The notes under the pieces: generated by a model
The model's database searches: none
What the model saw: only the letters and a program-made list of their open reading frames with translations
Told to the model about the DNA's origin: nothing
Origin: an uncultured Bacteriovoracaceae bacterium
Lineage (GTDB): Bacteria > Bdellovibrionota > Bacteriovoracia > Bacteriovoracales > Bacteriovoracaceae
Direction: 5' to 3'
Assembly: GCA_937923325.1 (NCBI GenBank)
Contig: CAKZUQ010000013.1
Location: 127,818 to 191,817 of the forward strand
DNA length: 64,000 nucleotides
Shown: positions 1-9,321 of the stretch, in pieces
Position numbering within the stretch: position 1 is the stretch's first letter
Layout of the letters: each line of letters starts with the position of its first letter
Position numbers and translations under genes: made by a program

Positions 1-1024
1 CTACTTTTATATATTTAAAGTCTTCTCTATCAATAGCTTTTTCTATTAAAAGTTCTAAAAGCGATAGGAAGTCATTCTTTGAAATATTTGAATCCATTGT
101 TGAAGTAACAAGACTTTCTTCTATTTGAGAGACCTCTTTATACAATAAATCTATTTGAACTTTAAACTTTGTATTTGAATACGGTATTTCGGCAATCATT
201 TTTTGATCTACTTGTTTAGAACAAATAACAACACCATCTTCCTTTGAAAGATATAACTCTTTTAAACTTTTAGATAAATAGTTTTTTGATATTAAAATGG
301 TACTTAATTTATTAAGCTCTTCCTGACATTCATCAATTTTTAATATTTTAGTGTCAAATCGAGTAATCCACTTTATCCAATCAAAATCTTTAGATTTATT
401 AAAGACCTCAGATTGAAATGGAATATACACATCATTTCTTATTGCTAATGCCTGAATCATATCAATTTGGGCAGGTGTTAAAAAATCAAATCCCATAAAG
501 ACATACTTTTGTTCACTTTTAAGGAGAATAGGAAGATTACCCTCCCTCAATTTTTCTGAAATTAAAAAATAAGATTTATGTTCATCAATTAGCTCTAATT
601 GCTCCAAAGTTCTATGAAACCAAAGTACAGCATTTTTTATTTCATCATCATAATTTTCAAGTATCGTACTTAAAACATCTTCATTTAAAGAAAATGCTCT
701 AAAGTCAGTCAATAAAGTTAGGCTTTTTTGAAAAAGTTCATAACTCAAATCCTTATGAAGTATCCTCCACAAAGATCCAAGGATTAAGTTTAAGTCAGAT
801 TTTCTCTTAAGCTTGAGCTCCATTTCCTCATCAAATATCTCACTTGTATAAGTTTTTATGAAATTTGAAATAGTAATAACATCAAAGTTTCGCTGCGAAT
901 CAAAAAATAGTCGACTCATATCAGCATGCATTGGACTTGGAGTTATAACAGTATAGTTACCGTCTAGCCCACTAAAGTGTTCCTTAAGCTTACTATCATC
1001 AAAAAAAAGTAAAAGATTAATCAT
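1..1024 (-). CDS. AddB/RecB-family-like protein, N-terminal part (partial)
   Basis: An open frame starts with ATG at 1024 and stays open for 341 codons to the window edge, so the C-terminus is missing. I read it directly from the reverse complement. The N-terminus (MINLLLFFDDSKL) is followed by mostly helical sequence. Around residue 175 there is a VFMGFDFLTPAQIDMIQALA segment. This resembles the conserved 'GF..ltp.q..ll..L' segment of AddB-type nuclease/helicase subunits and other PD-(D/E)XK helicase-like proteins. No Walker A motif is visible, which would fit an inactive AddB-like N-terminal half, but the nuclease domain would lie outside the window. It is divergent from hslO with a 75-bp gap. 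The call rests on one motif and overall style, so it is tentative. Confidence 0.45.
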   Translation of the reverse strand, partial: MINLLLFFDDSKLKEHFSGLDGNYTVITPSPMHADMSRLFFDSQRNFDVITISNFIKTYTSEIFDEEMELKLKRKSDLNLILGSLWRILHKDLSYELFQKSLTLLTDFRAFSLNEDVLSTILENYDDEIKNAVLWFHRTLEQLELIDEHKSYFLISEKLREGNLPILLKSEQKYVFMGFDFLTPAQIDMIQALAIRNDVYIPFQSEVFNKSKDFDWIKWITRFDTKILKIDECQEELNKLSTILISKNYLSKSLKELYLSKEDGVVICSKQVDQKMIAEIPYSNTKFKVQIDLLYKEVSQIEESLVTSTMDSNISKNDFLSLLELLIEKAIDREDFKYIKV

Positions 1025-1099
1025 ATTTTGCTAGAACTTGTGCTAAAGATTTAATAAATAAGTACTATTAAAAACTATCAAGGAATTAACGGATTTTCT

Positions 1100-1927
1100 A
1101 TGAAAGAAAGCAGACTTTACAGTTTTTTAGATAATGATCTAGGATTCAACTTACACATACTAGATGGGTCAAAAATTTTAAAAGACCTATCTGACGTTCA
1201 TAATATTGGACCAAATGCTATTGAGTATTACAAGAACACTGTTTTATCTTCTTTGCATATGACAACATTCTTAAAACCTGGAGAAAGCCTTGGGGTTTAT
1301 ATCGATAGTGAAGAGCCATACTTTAGGTTTAAAGTTGAAATGAATCACTCTGGATCAATGAGAACTTTATTACTTCCAGAGGAGTTTAAAGATTTTCCTA
1401 CAACCCTTACAGGTGTTGCAAGAATTTCGAAGATCTTCAATCAAAGAGAACCTTATACATCTATCATTCAAATGAAAGAAGACTCTAGTTCTGCAATTTT
1501 AAACAACCTTTTAAAAGATTCTTACCAAACAAACTCTCAAGTTTTTCTAGACAAAGAGTCTCAACATGCAATTATGCTTACAAAACTCCCTAGAAAAGAA
1601 ATTAAAAAAGTTGTGGAAGACGAAGCTAAGAACTTAACTATAGAAGAGTTTAAAAGTAAGCATGAAGATCTTATTAAAGAAATCTTCAAGCTCAAAGAAA
1701 TTGACTTAAAAAGTATTGTGGATCAAGTTGAACAGCACAATCTTTTATATCTTCACTCAAAAGAAATCAAATTTGATTGCCCTTGCTCCGAAGAGAGAAT
1801 GACTCAAAATTTGATGACGCTAAATGCTTCGGATAAAGAAGATATTTTTGATGGTAAAGACTCTATAGAAGTGAGATGTGATTACTGTAATATCATTTAC
1901 GATGTTAAAAAAGCCCATTTAAACTAA
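1100..1927 (+). CDS. hslO: Hsp33 redox-regulated chaperone HslO
   Basis: This is the cytoplasmic holdase Hsp33, which is switched on by oxidation of a C-terminal zinc-bound cysteine cluster. The 275-residue protein has the family length and ends with the diagnostic pattern: C227-P-C229, 30 residues, then C260-D-Y-C263 (CxC...CxxC). The N-terminal part (about 1-190) matches the Hsp33 core, including the VARISKIFNQREPYTS region. The start ATG at 1100 follows AAGGAATTAACGG. Its stop overlaps the stop of the convergent lipoprotein gene by 4 nt. Family knowledge: HslO protects proteins during combined oxidative and heat or bleach stress. The identification is firm. Confidence 0.93.
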   Translation: MKESRLYSFLDNDLGFNLHILDGSKILKDLSDVHNIGPNAIEYYKNTVLSSLHMTTFLKPGESLGVYIDSEEPYFRFKVEMNHSGSMRTLLLPEEFKDFPTTLTGVARISKIFNQREPYTSIIQMKEDSSSAILNNLLKDSYQTNSQVFLDKESQHAIMLTKLPRKEIKKVVEDEAKNLTIEEFKSKHEDLIKEIFKLKEIDLKSIVDQVEQHNLLYLHSKEIKFDCPCSEERMTQNLMTLNASDKEDIFDGKDSIEVRCDYCNIIYDVKKAHLN

Positions 1928-2949
1928 TTAAATGGGTTTACAAACTCAAGCTCCACCCCTTGCTGTTTTGCACCTGAAAAAAGCCTTTTTAATATGTCAC
2001 TTTGGTTAAAAATCCCACAAAAGTTTTCAGATCTAGCTCCCATAGCAAAAACATCTGCTAAAAGCTCAGATTCTTCAATTTTTATATTTGAGCCTTGTTT
2101 TAAATAACGATCCCATTCCACGCCCTGATTTGGAAATGAAATATCAAGCGGTTTTACAGTTGTTACTAGTAATAAAGCATCTTTTTGCTTACTTATATAA
2201 TTTTGAAAATATCTTACTGCAAGATCTAATTCAGTAAGAATTCTTTTAGCTTCAAGGTATTTATTGTTTTTAATTGCTTTTAAATAGTTTTCATCTTGTA
2301 CAAGAAAAACTCCTCTACTGGAGTTCTTCATAAACCTTTCAAAAGTTGCAACAATATTTTTAGAAGCAGAATTAAAACACTTACCTGTTAAGCAAGAAGT
2401 ATCAAAATATGTTTCTCCCAGGGTATACTTCTCTTCTTTTTCAAGATGAAAATACTTTACGTTCTCTCCATTCATTGGTTCCATATTCCAAGATGTTAAT
2501 CCTTTTTCAAATGCATCTTTTTCGACACAATTCAATTTAGATTTTAAAAAGTTCTCAGTTCTAAATAAACCTGTCTTATAGCCTTGAGTCGATAGATAGT
2601 TCCAAAGAGGTTTATGTTCATAGTCTTTACAAGTATTATCAACGTTCGCTTTTCCTGTTAACTGAGAAACAAAGCTTGCTTTATGTGTTGGCCTTAAGTC
2701 ATAAAGGTTATATTCCCAAGCATTTCCATAACATAAAAACTTTTCAAAGCTCGTTTGTTTATTTTCTGCTGAATAATCATATTTAATTAAAGCAAGATGC
2801 TCTTTAGTTAGCCCAGCAATTTGAAACCATATTATTTTTCGAGGCTGAACACCAAACTGATGCTTAGTTAGATTTAAACTAGTCACTTGAGCACAGCCCA
2901 CTAAAATAGCGAAAAGGCTAAATAAGATCTTAAATTTTTGTTTTTTCAT
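1924..2949 (-). CDS. Exported lipoprotein of unknown function, possibly alkaline-phosphatase-fold
   Basis: The 341-aa protein begins with a lipoprotein signal (MKKQKFKILFSLFAILVGC), so Cys19 is the predicted lipidated residue. The mature part starts with a strand-like IIWFQIAGLTKEHL. Around residue 105 comes RPTHKASFVSQLTGK, followed by PLWNYLSTQGYKTGLFR. That order (Thr in an RPT.K..F...LTG loop, then a 'sleeper ... GYKTGL' segment) recalls sulfatase / type I phosphodiesterase (alkaline phosphatase superfamily) proteins, but I cannot see a full set of metal ligands. It shares 20 nt with the end of the upstream membrane-protein gene, so the two are probably co-transcribed. Function unknown. 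Confidence 0.6.
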   Translation of the reverse strand: MKKQKFKILFSLFAILVGCAQVTSLNLTKHQFGVQPRKIIWFQIAGLTKEHLALIKYDYSAENKQTSFEKFLCYGNAWEYNLYDLRPTHKASFVSQLTGKANVDNTCKDYEHKPLWNYLSTQGYKTGLFRTENFLKSKLNCVEKDAFEKGLTSWNMEPMNGENVKYFHLEKEEKYTLGETYFDTSCLTGKCFNSASKNIVATFERFMKNSSRGVFLVQDENYLKAIKNNKYLEAKRILTELDLAVRYFQNYISKQKDALLLVTTVKPLDISFPNQGVEWDRYLKQGSNIKIEESELLADVFAMGARSENFCGIFNQSDILKRLFSGAKQQGVELEFVNPFN

Positions 2950-3511
2950 TCAATTCACTCATTTTTAATTTTAATTTTAAAGAATTCAAAATTTGAAATT
3001 TCATATAAATTACAACTATTAGACCAACAAAGAATAAAGCGTCATCATAAATGAAAGACAAAAACATAGGTATTGTCATTAGTGTTGCTTTAAATTGTTG
3101 TCTATATGCATAATTATAGCGACTTTTGGCCTTAAATAATATTATAAAAAATATTAACTCTAAAATACAAAAACCAAGCTCAACCTGCATCTCATTATAA
3201 AAACCTGCAATAAGTCCAAATATAAGAGGAACTCTCCACAGCACTTTATTCTTTTTAGTATCTACCTCCTTTAAAAGAAGTAAAACTATTATCCCAATAA
3301 AAGAGCCTTGAAATAAACCTAAAGACAGCTTTTCAAAAGGAAAATTATCAACAAAGAAACCAAAACAGTACACTATAAGTGAAATATAAAAGGTAAGCTG
3401 GACAAGTTTAGACCACTTAAATCGATTAATTTGTAAAAGACCTCTTATAGAGCCAAATAGTGACAGTACTGACACTGAAATTTTTAATAATAAAGTAGTA
3501 ATCGCAATCAT
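2930..3511 (-). CDS. Hypothetical multi-pass membrane protein
   Basis: A 193-residue, strongly hydrophobic protein with about six predicted membrane segments (for example residues 5-22, 36-55, 65-82, 93-106, 112-126 and 150-170). No family motif was recognised. The start ATG at 3511 is well placed, and the last 20 nt overlap the start of the lipoprotein gene at 2949, which implies translational coupling. It could be the membrane partner of that lipoprotein, but this is inference from gene order only. Confidence 0.6.
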   Translation of the reverse strand: MIAITTLLLKISVSVLSLFGSIRGLLQINRFKWSKLVQLTFYISLIVYCFGFFVDNFPFEKLSLGLFQGSFIGIIVLLLLKEVDTKKNKVLWRVPLIFGLIAGFYNEMQVELGFCILELIFFIILFKAKSRYNYAYRQQFKATLMTIPMFLSFIYDDALFFVGLIVVIYMKFQILNSLKLKLKMSELNEKTKI

Positions 3512-3601
3512 GACTTAAACTATAAAATATTGTATATTATATAGATATAAAATTTTATAATTTTTTATATTTTAGATTTGTTATCAATTTGGAGGAAAAT
3601 G

Positions 3602-5602
3602 ATGGATGCAGTAACTGCAACTAGAGAAATTTTTTGGCATATACCGACAAGCTTTAAGGTTGTAATGTATGTTGTCATGTTTGGAGCACTTGGAATTTTT
3701 ATAAAAGGTGTTTACGACAAGTACAAATATGTAACCCTAGGTAAAGGCTTTAAGAGTCTTATTGATACCAAAGATCTCAACTTTAAAAGTGCTATAGAAA
3801 CAATTCTCTTCACTGGAAAAGTAACGAGAAAAAAACGAGTTGGTCTGTTTCACAGTTTAATTTATTACGGATTTACAATTCTTCTAATTGCTACAGAGTT
3901 AGTTGCTATTCATGCTGATACACCTTTTAAGATGTATAAGGGAACAACTTATATTGTTATATCTTTTCTTGCTGACTGGGCTGGATTGGCCATCATTGTA
4001 GGCTTAGCTTTTGCATATCATAGAAGATATATAAAAAAGCCTGAACACTTGAGTGCGACTAAGCCTAAACGTGAATTATATATGTATTCAATGATTCTTG
4101 CTTTAGTCCTTTTAGGATTTTTACTTGAAGCAATGAGACTTGTGGGATCTGGAATGCCAGTGAACGAGCAACTATGGTCTCCTGTTGGTTGGATTGCAGC
4201 TTTATTACTAGGTTCTTTTAATTTATCTGACTCAACATTAATTACAATGTATCAAGTTGTTTGGATGGTTCACATGATAAATACAATGGTATTTATAGCA
4301 ACGATTCCTTATACGAAGTTCTTACATATGATCTCTGCTCCATTTGCGGCCTTAGTAACTCCTAAGATGAGAGGAGCTATTTTAAAGCCTATGGATTTTG
4401 AAGATGAAACTGCTGAGACTTTTGGACTAGGAAAAATTAGTGAACTAACTTCAAAAATGAGACTAGACACTATTTCATGTGTTGAATGTGGTAGATGTAC
4501 TGAAGTATGTCCAGCAAACTTAGCTGGAAAGCCACTTAACCCTAAAACAATCATTACTAAAATGAGAGATGTAATGGAAGGGTCTAGCGAAGATGTCGAT
4601 TTCTGGGAATCACAAACATATAGTGCTGTTGAATTAGACTCATGTACAACTTGTGGTGCTTGTATGGAAGAGTGTCCAATGAGTATTGAACATATTCAAC
4701 CGATAATGGATCTAAAAAGATACAAAGCTCTTACTCTTGGTGAAATACCACCAGAAGCTGCAACAGCTGTAACAAATATCAGAAATAACGGTAACCCTTG
4801 GGGTGTATCACAAGATGACAGATTTAACTGGGCAGAAGGTCTTGATGTTCCAGTTATTGAAGTTGGAAAGAAAGTTGATTACCTTTACTATGTTGGTTGT
4901 GCTGGATCATATGACTCCTCTAACCAGCAAGTTGTTAAAGATACAATTGAACTCATGCATAAAGCCGGTGTATCTTTTGCTGTTATGGGCAAAACTGAAA
5001 AGTGTAATGGTGATCCAATTAGAAGATTTGGAGATGAGTATTCTTTCTTTGAAGTTGCTATTGAAAACATAGCAAATATGAATCAATATGACTTTGATCA
5101 AGTTGTAACTCACTGTCCTCATTGCTTACACACTATTGGAAAAGAATACGCTAAATTTGATGATGGAGATTTCGATACAATTCACCATACGGAGCTTTTG
5201 GCCGATCTTTTAAAGAAAGGTAAGTTAACTCCTAAAAAAGAAGTTAAAGAAGATCTAACATTTCACGATCCATGTTACCTAGGTAGGCATCATGGAGAAT
5301 ACAATGCTCCAAGAAGTATTCTAGAATCAATTCCAGGTGTTACATTCACAGAAATGGAAAAGAATAAAGATAAAGCTCAGTGTTGTGGAATGGGTGGAGG
5401 AAACATGTGGTATGAAGTTCATGAAGGAAATGACCTTGTAGAGAACAGATTAGTACATGTTGGAGAAACAAAAGCTGCAAAATTAGCTACATCATGCTCA
5501 TTTTGTATGATTAACTTTAATTCAGGAAAAGGAAAAGTTAAGGAAACAGAAGAGCTAGAAGTTGAAGATGTTGCATCAATACTTAAAAAATCTATTCAAT
5601 AA
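3602..5602 (+). CDS. Membrane Fe-S oxidoreductase, EtfD/EMO type (Etf:quinone electron transfer)
   Basis: The 666-aa protein has three parts. Residues 1-240 form a nitrate-reductase-gamma-like membrane domain with several hydrophobic helices and His residues able to bind haem. Two 4Fe-4S motifs follow: C293-x2-C-x2-C-x3-CP and C348-x2-C-x2-C-x3-CP. The C-terminal half has two CCG (heterodisulfide-reductase-like) domains, including CCGMGGGNMW. This architecture is that of EMO/EtfD proteins (mycobacterial Rv0338c type), which pass electrons from electron-transfer flavoprotein of fatty-acid oxidation to menaquinone. I chose ATG 3602 because GGAGG lies at 3591-3595; an ATG at 3599 and a TTG at 3578 are alternatives. 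A TATAAT lies at 3556-3561. No etfAB is in the window. Confidence 0.85.
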   Translation: MDAVTATREIFWHIPTSFKVVMYVVMFGALGIFIKGVYDKYKYVTLGKGFKSLIDTKDLNFKSAIETILFTGKVTRKKRVGLFHSLIYYGFTILLIATELVAIHADTPFKMYKGTTYIVISFLADWAGLAIIVGLAFAYHRRYIKKPEHLSATKPKRELYMYSMILALVLLGFLLEAMRLVGSGMPVNEQLWSPVGWIAALLLGSFNLSDSTLITMYQVVWMVHMINTMVFIATIPYTKFLHMISAPFAALVTPKMRGAILKPMDFEDETAETFGLGKISELTSKMRLDTISCVECGRCTEVCPANLAGKPLNPKTIITKMRDVMEGSSEDVDFWESQTYSAVELDSCTTCGACMEECPMSIEHIQPIMDLKRYKALTLGEIPPEAATAVTNIRNNGNPWGVSQDDRFNWAEGLDVPVIEVGKKVDYLYYVGCAGSYDSSNQQVVKDTIELMHKAGVSFAVMGKTEKCNGDPIRRFGDEYSFFEVAIENIANMNQYDFDQVVTHCPHCLHTIGKEYAKFDDGDFDTIHHTELLADLLKKGKLTPKKEVKEDLTFHDPCYLGRHHGEYNAPRSILESIPGVTFTEMEKNKDKAQCCGMGGGNMWYEVHEGNDLVENRLVHVGETKAAKLATSCSFCMINFNSGKGKVKETEELEVEDVASILKKSIQ

Positions 5603-7481
5603 TACAAACAAGGCCAGACTATCAATAGCTCTGGTCTTAATTTCACTAAACTCATTCTCTCAAACAGGACTTGTTGAGAGCTATAGGAACCTTTTAAAGG
5701 GTAAACAAGTTTCACTTAAGATAAAATCTTCAACCGATCTTAAAAGAGATTGGAATAAAGCATATAGAAGAATTTATTTTGATAAGAATTTTCTAAGTTC
5801 AATTCTTTTGTATACTCCAAAGAGATTCCTAAAACTTGGAACAAAAGATAAATGTAGCTTCTATGACCTAATTCTAAGTAATACATTGAGATCTAAAGAC
5901 GGACCAATATCAAAATTCACAATTATTGTTGAAGAAGATAACAAGAAAGAAAAAAATTATACAATTTCTAGATCTGAATTTATTAGACATATCGCCAGCA
6001 AAGAATGTCCAAATTCAATAAATTTCTCTCTCTACTTTACGGCACAAAATTTAAAGAAGACTCTTCAAAAATTTTCATTTAAAGTTCCAAAAAACAGAAA
6101 TGAATGCAAAGAAATTCATCAATACTACATCAAGGATCATAAAACGCCCTATTTTTGCTATTTAAATCAAGAAATTAAAAAAATACCTAAACTAAGTAAT
6201 GAAATAGCTTTAACTTCCACTTCAAACTACAAGAAGCTAGAGAAGTTAAAAAAGAAGATTAATAAATCTAGATCTATTGACTCCTCTTTCAATGACTCTG
6301 CAAAATCATACTTAAATAATATATGTCTCAATATCGATAAAGAAAAAAAGTTCTGTGACTATTTTTTTGACCAAAACTTCTTTAAAAGAATAAAAGAAAA
6401 GAAAGCAGATCCATTCTACATAAGAAATACTTGCTTAGAGATATTTAAAAGAACTGATAAAAGAATCTTAAGTACTTGCATTGATAGAGTCGTTAATCAA
6501 CCAAGTTCGTGTATGAGTATCAATAAAGAAGCAAAAGCTCTTTATCCAAGACCAAATTGCAAGGAAATATCTCAAGCACTAAACCACACGAGGCTTAACG
6601 CTAAAAGCAATGACTGTCCTTCTCAGGTTCAAAATGACACAATTGTTAATATCAGTAGAATTATAAAGCACTTCTCGAAAGAGCCTATCGCTAATACAAA
6701 AGACTGTAAATTAAATGCAACCTCTACCTACGCGAGTCACAATCTTTTATATAATGGCCCCGAGTATTGGACAAGCTCTATTTGCTATGATGATAAAATA
6801 CTTAATAAAAAAGTATGTGCACCGACCTTAATGGGAGACGGACCTAATTTAAAGATATCACTGAGTGAAAATATAAAAAAAGTTCTAATTAGAAAAAGAG
6901 GATTCTCAAAGGCATCAAAGTGTACAGTTATAGAAAGGAATAAGTATAACCCTTTACTCCTAAAGTTCAAAACTGGCTGCTTCATTCTTATAGCTCCTGC
7001 TTCTTGTCTTGAAGATTGCAAACCCAAAATCTTACTTGAACAAGAAGAAGTAAAGTTTATAAAATTCAAATCTAACTTCAACCAAGACTACTTCCCTAGC
7101 TCTTATCTCAATGAAGGAAAGTCTCAAGCAAAACTACTTGTTAAGAACCTAAAGCTAAAAACAAGACCAGTTCTAAATACAAGTATCTTAAAACAACAAT
7201 TTAAAAATCATCCTAAATCGATTCTACATGCTGTTGGGTGTGCAGAGCATCTCTATCCAAAAATGTTTCAATTAAATTATGTAAATCAATGTACTCCTGT
7301 TGGGATTATTGCCGATTCATTTATCATGGATAAATCTGAACTTTCTTTAATCCTAAGGTCTTCAATTGATTCATTAGAAGCCCCAAGAGTTATTCCATGG
7401 CGAAACTTATTTAGTGCTGTTAAGTCATACCAAAACATTCACCCTCTAAATAAATGGACTCTGCATGCATTATATAATTAA
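5568..7481 (+). CDS. Exported protein of unknown function, first of three overlapping genes
   Basis: About 637 residues, Lys-rich, with an N-terminal signal peptide whose hydrophobic core is RLSIALVLISLNSFSQ. About two dozen cysteines are scattered through the mature part (for example SKECPNS, RNECKEI, IASCLEDCK), which suggests disulfides and a periplasmic or surface location. No known domain was recognised. The start is uncertain: ATG at 5568 or TTG at 5562, both inside the end of the upstream oxidoreductase gene (overlap about 35-41 nt) with no strong ribosome binding site. The next gene overlaps its end by 17 nt. The tight coupling suggests a co-produced set of envelope proteins. Confidence 0.65.
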   Translation: MLHQYLKNLFNNTNKARLSIALVLISLNSFSQTGLVESYRNLLKGKQVSLKIKSSTDLKRDWNKAYRRIYFDKNFLSSILLYTPKRFLKLGTKDKCSFYDLILSNTLRSKDGPISKFTIIVEEDNKKEKNYTISRSEFIRHIASKECPNSINFSLYFTAQNLKKTLQKFSFKVPKNRNECKEIHQYYIKDHKTPYFCYLNQEIKKIPKLSNEIALTSTSNYKKLEKLKKKINKSRSIDSSFNDSAKSYLNNICLNIDKEKKFCDYFFDQNFFKRIKEKKADPFYIRNTCLEIFKRTDKRILSTCIDRVVNQPSSCMSINKEAKALYPRPNCKEISQALNHTRLNAKSNDCPSQVQNDTIVNISRIIKHFSKEPIANTKDCKLNATSTYASHNLLYNGPEYWTSSICYDDKILNKKVCAPTLMGDGPNLKISLSENIKKVLIRKRGFSKASKCTVIERNKYNPLLLKFKTGCFILIAPASCLEDCKPKILLEQEEVKFIKFKSNFNQDYFPSSYLNEGKSQAKLLVKNLKLKTRPVLNTSILKQQFKNHPKSILHAVGCAEHLYPKMFQLNYVNQCTPVGIIADSFIMDKSELSLILRSSIDSLEAPRVIPWRNLFSAVKSYQNIHPLNKWTLHALYN

Positions 7482-8508
7482 CTTACTAATAATATTTTCA
7501 TCTTATGGACAGGTAAAAAAAATAGCTGAACTTGAAACAAAACAAGCCTCGAATAACCTGAGATATGTATCAAGTGATGGAAAAGTAACATATTATCAAA
7601 ATCGATCTGGTACTTTATCTTATTCAACAAACTATTCAAATCTAGAGCTCATAAAGAGTCCAAAACATACACAATACTCTGTTCATGTCTCTAACTCTAA
7701 AAAGAAAGTGTTAGTAAGTGCTGACGAAACTTATTATTCAAAAATGAACTTTAACAAACTGAAAAGCATATATATAATCGACTATGCGAAAGAAAAAGCA
7801 AAAGAAATAGGAAAGGGCGTAGACCCTCAACTACATTTAAATGATTTATATGCTAGCTTTTATAATCCGAATTCTAAGCTCATTACTCTATATAATACAA
7901 GCACTAAAACAAAGAAAAGCTTTAAAGTTTTTAATAATTTAGCTCCATTTTTTAGACCTAAAGTTGAATTGATAACCACAAATGAATTATTATTTACCGA
8001 TATTAACAAATCAGGAGAAACAGCAATTTTAAACTATTCATTTATTTCTAAAAAGTTCATTCCTGTTTTTAAGTCAAAATTAAAAAACTCTCACTTAAAC
8101 TTCTGTATTAATAATCAAAAAGCTATTGTTTTCGAAAGCTCAGCCAACAACTTAAAACCGCAAACAAATATCTATACTATAGATTTATTTAATAATGATT
8201 CCTTCAAAAAGAGAAACCTTATTTACTCGTCAATTTTTAATGATATCGGTAATTTATTATGTAATAATAATTCAATATTTTTTATAAAGACTATTGGAGT
8301 TAAACAAAACTTAAACTCTCAAACTTCTGACATTGTGAAAATTGATCTACAAACAAATATATTAAAAAGATTTGAGTCCGATATAAACCCAACACAACTT
8401 CTTAAGATGGATAGCTTGATCCTCACTCCAAAGAATGGGAAACTATTTCTTGTTGAAGGAAACAATACATCTCTTATTAACGACACAATCGTAAAAGACA
8501 AAGAATGA
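7465..8508 (+). CDS. Exported protein, possibly beta-propeller-like
   Basis: A 347-aa protein with a short signal sequence (MHYIINLLIIFSSYGQ). The rest is a run of beta-strand-like segments with recurring patterns such as VSSDGKVTYYQNRSGTLSY, LYNTSTKTKKSFKVF and LFTDINKSGETAILNYSF. These resemble TolB/WD-type propeller blades, but I count no exact repeat and no family signature, so the fold is a guess. It overlaps the preceding gene by 17 nt and the following gene by 4 nt (ATGA). It is the middle gene of three exported proteins downstream of the Fe-S oxidoreductase. Confidence 0.6.
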   Translation: MHYIINLLIIFSSYGQVKKIAELETKQASNNLRYVSSDGKVTYYQNRSGTLSYSTNYSNLELIKSPKHTQYSVHVSNSKKKVLVSADETYYSKMNFNKLKSIYIIDYAKEKAKEIGKGVDPQLHLNDLYASFYNPNSKLITLYNTSTKTKKSFKVFNNLAPFFRPKVELITTNELLFTDINKSGETAILNYSFISKKFIPVFKSKLKNSHLNFCINNQKAIVFESSANNLKPQTNIYTIDLFNNDSFKKRNLIYSSIFNDIGNLLCNNNSIFFIKTIGVKQNLNSQTSDIVKIDLQTNILKRFESDINPTQLLKMDSLILTPKNGKLFLVEGNNTSLINDTIVKDKE

Positions 8509-9272
8509 AATTTTTAATACTGATACTAATACCTTTTACTCTTTTTGCACAAATGATAAAAGTTGAATCAATAGAGCTTGGCCAACTATCAAAAAGTGCG
8601 ATAGCCCACCTAAACGAAATTAGTCAAAAAGACTTAGAACTAAAAGATATTTTTTCTAAATTAAACCTTAACTACAAAAAAATTAGTAATGAATCAAAAG
8701 GCAACATACTAGAAGCTGCTATAACGAATAAACTTCTTCTAAATTCACAGATTAAAACAGGCATTACAAATATTACGACAACCACAATCAAAAAAACTCA
8801 AGAAAAACTCAAAGACAACAGCGATATCTTAACAACTTTCTCCAAAGAAATAATGAATCGTATTATTGATGACTATCTTCCTTATTTTGAAGGAGGTTTT
8901 TTAAACAGGTATGAAAGTTTTTCAAGAACTAATGAAGTAGAGCTAAAGAAATACCTATCCTTAAAATCCAAGCTAAAATTCACATCAACATGGATACATA
9001 CCTTCATAAACTCAAGTGCTGAAGACTTTAACATCCTTTGCTCAGAAATTATAAAAGAGGCACTTAAACTAAGCATTGACGAATCGTATTATTTTGGGAC
9101 CTTTACCAAGACAAATGCCTCCAACCAGATATCATTTTTATTAACACAAGAAGTTAAAGAGGTTAAACCCTCTCCTTCTTCGCAAACATTAAAGTCCGCC
9201 ATAAATGGTATTGAAGATAATATCCTGGAAGGTGCGAGCACAGAAATTGACAAGCTAAAAACAGCCAACTAA
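8505..9272 (+). CDS. Small exported protein of unknown function
   Basis: A 255-aa protein with a signal peptide (MKFLILILIPFTLFAQ) followed by a mostly helical, charged mature part. It has a Thr-rich stretch near residue 90 (GITNITTTTIKKTQ) and no family motif I recognise. Its ATG lies in an ATGA overlap with the stop of the preceding gene, so it is very likely translated from the same message. A 49-bp gap separates it from hisS. Confidence 0.6.
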   Translation: MKFLILILIPFTLFAQMIKVESIELGQLSKSAIAHLNEISQKDLELKDIFSKLNLNYKKISNESKGNILEAAITNKLLLNSQIKTGITNITTTTIKKTQEKLKDNSDILTTFSKEIMNRIIDDYLPYFEGGFLNRYESFSRTNEVELKKYLSLKSKLKFTSTWIHTFINSSAEDFNILCSEIIKEALKLSIDESYYFGTFTKTNASNQISFLLTQEVKEVKPSPSSQTLKSAINGIEDNILEGASTEIDKLKTAN

Positions 9273-9321
9273 CTCATCGCAAAAACTTAACATTAAGCAT
9301 ATAGTCTGGTAGATTCTCACA

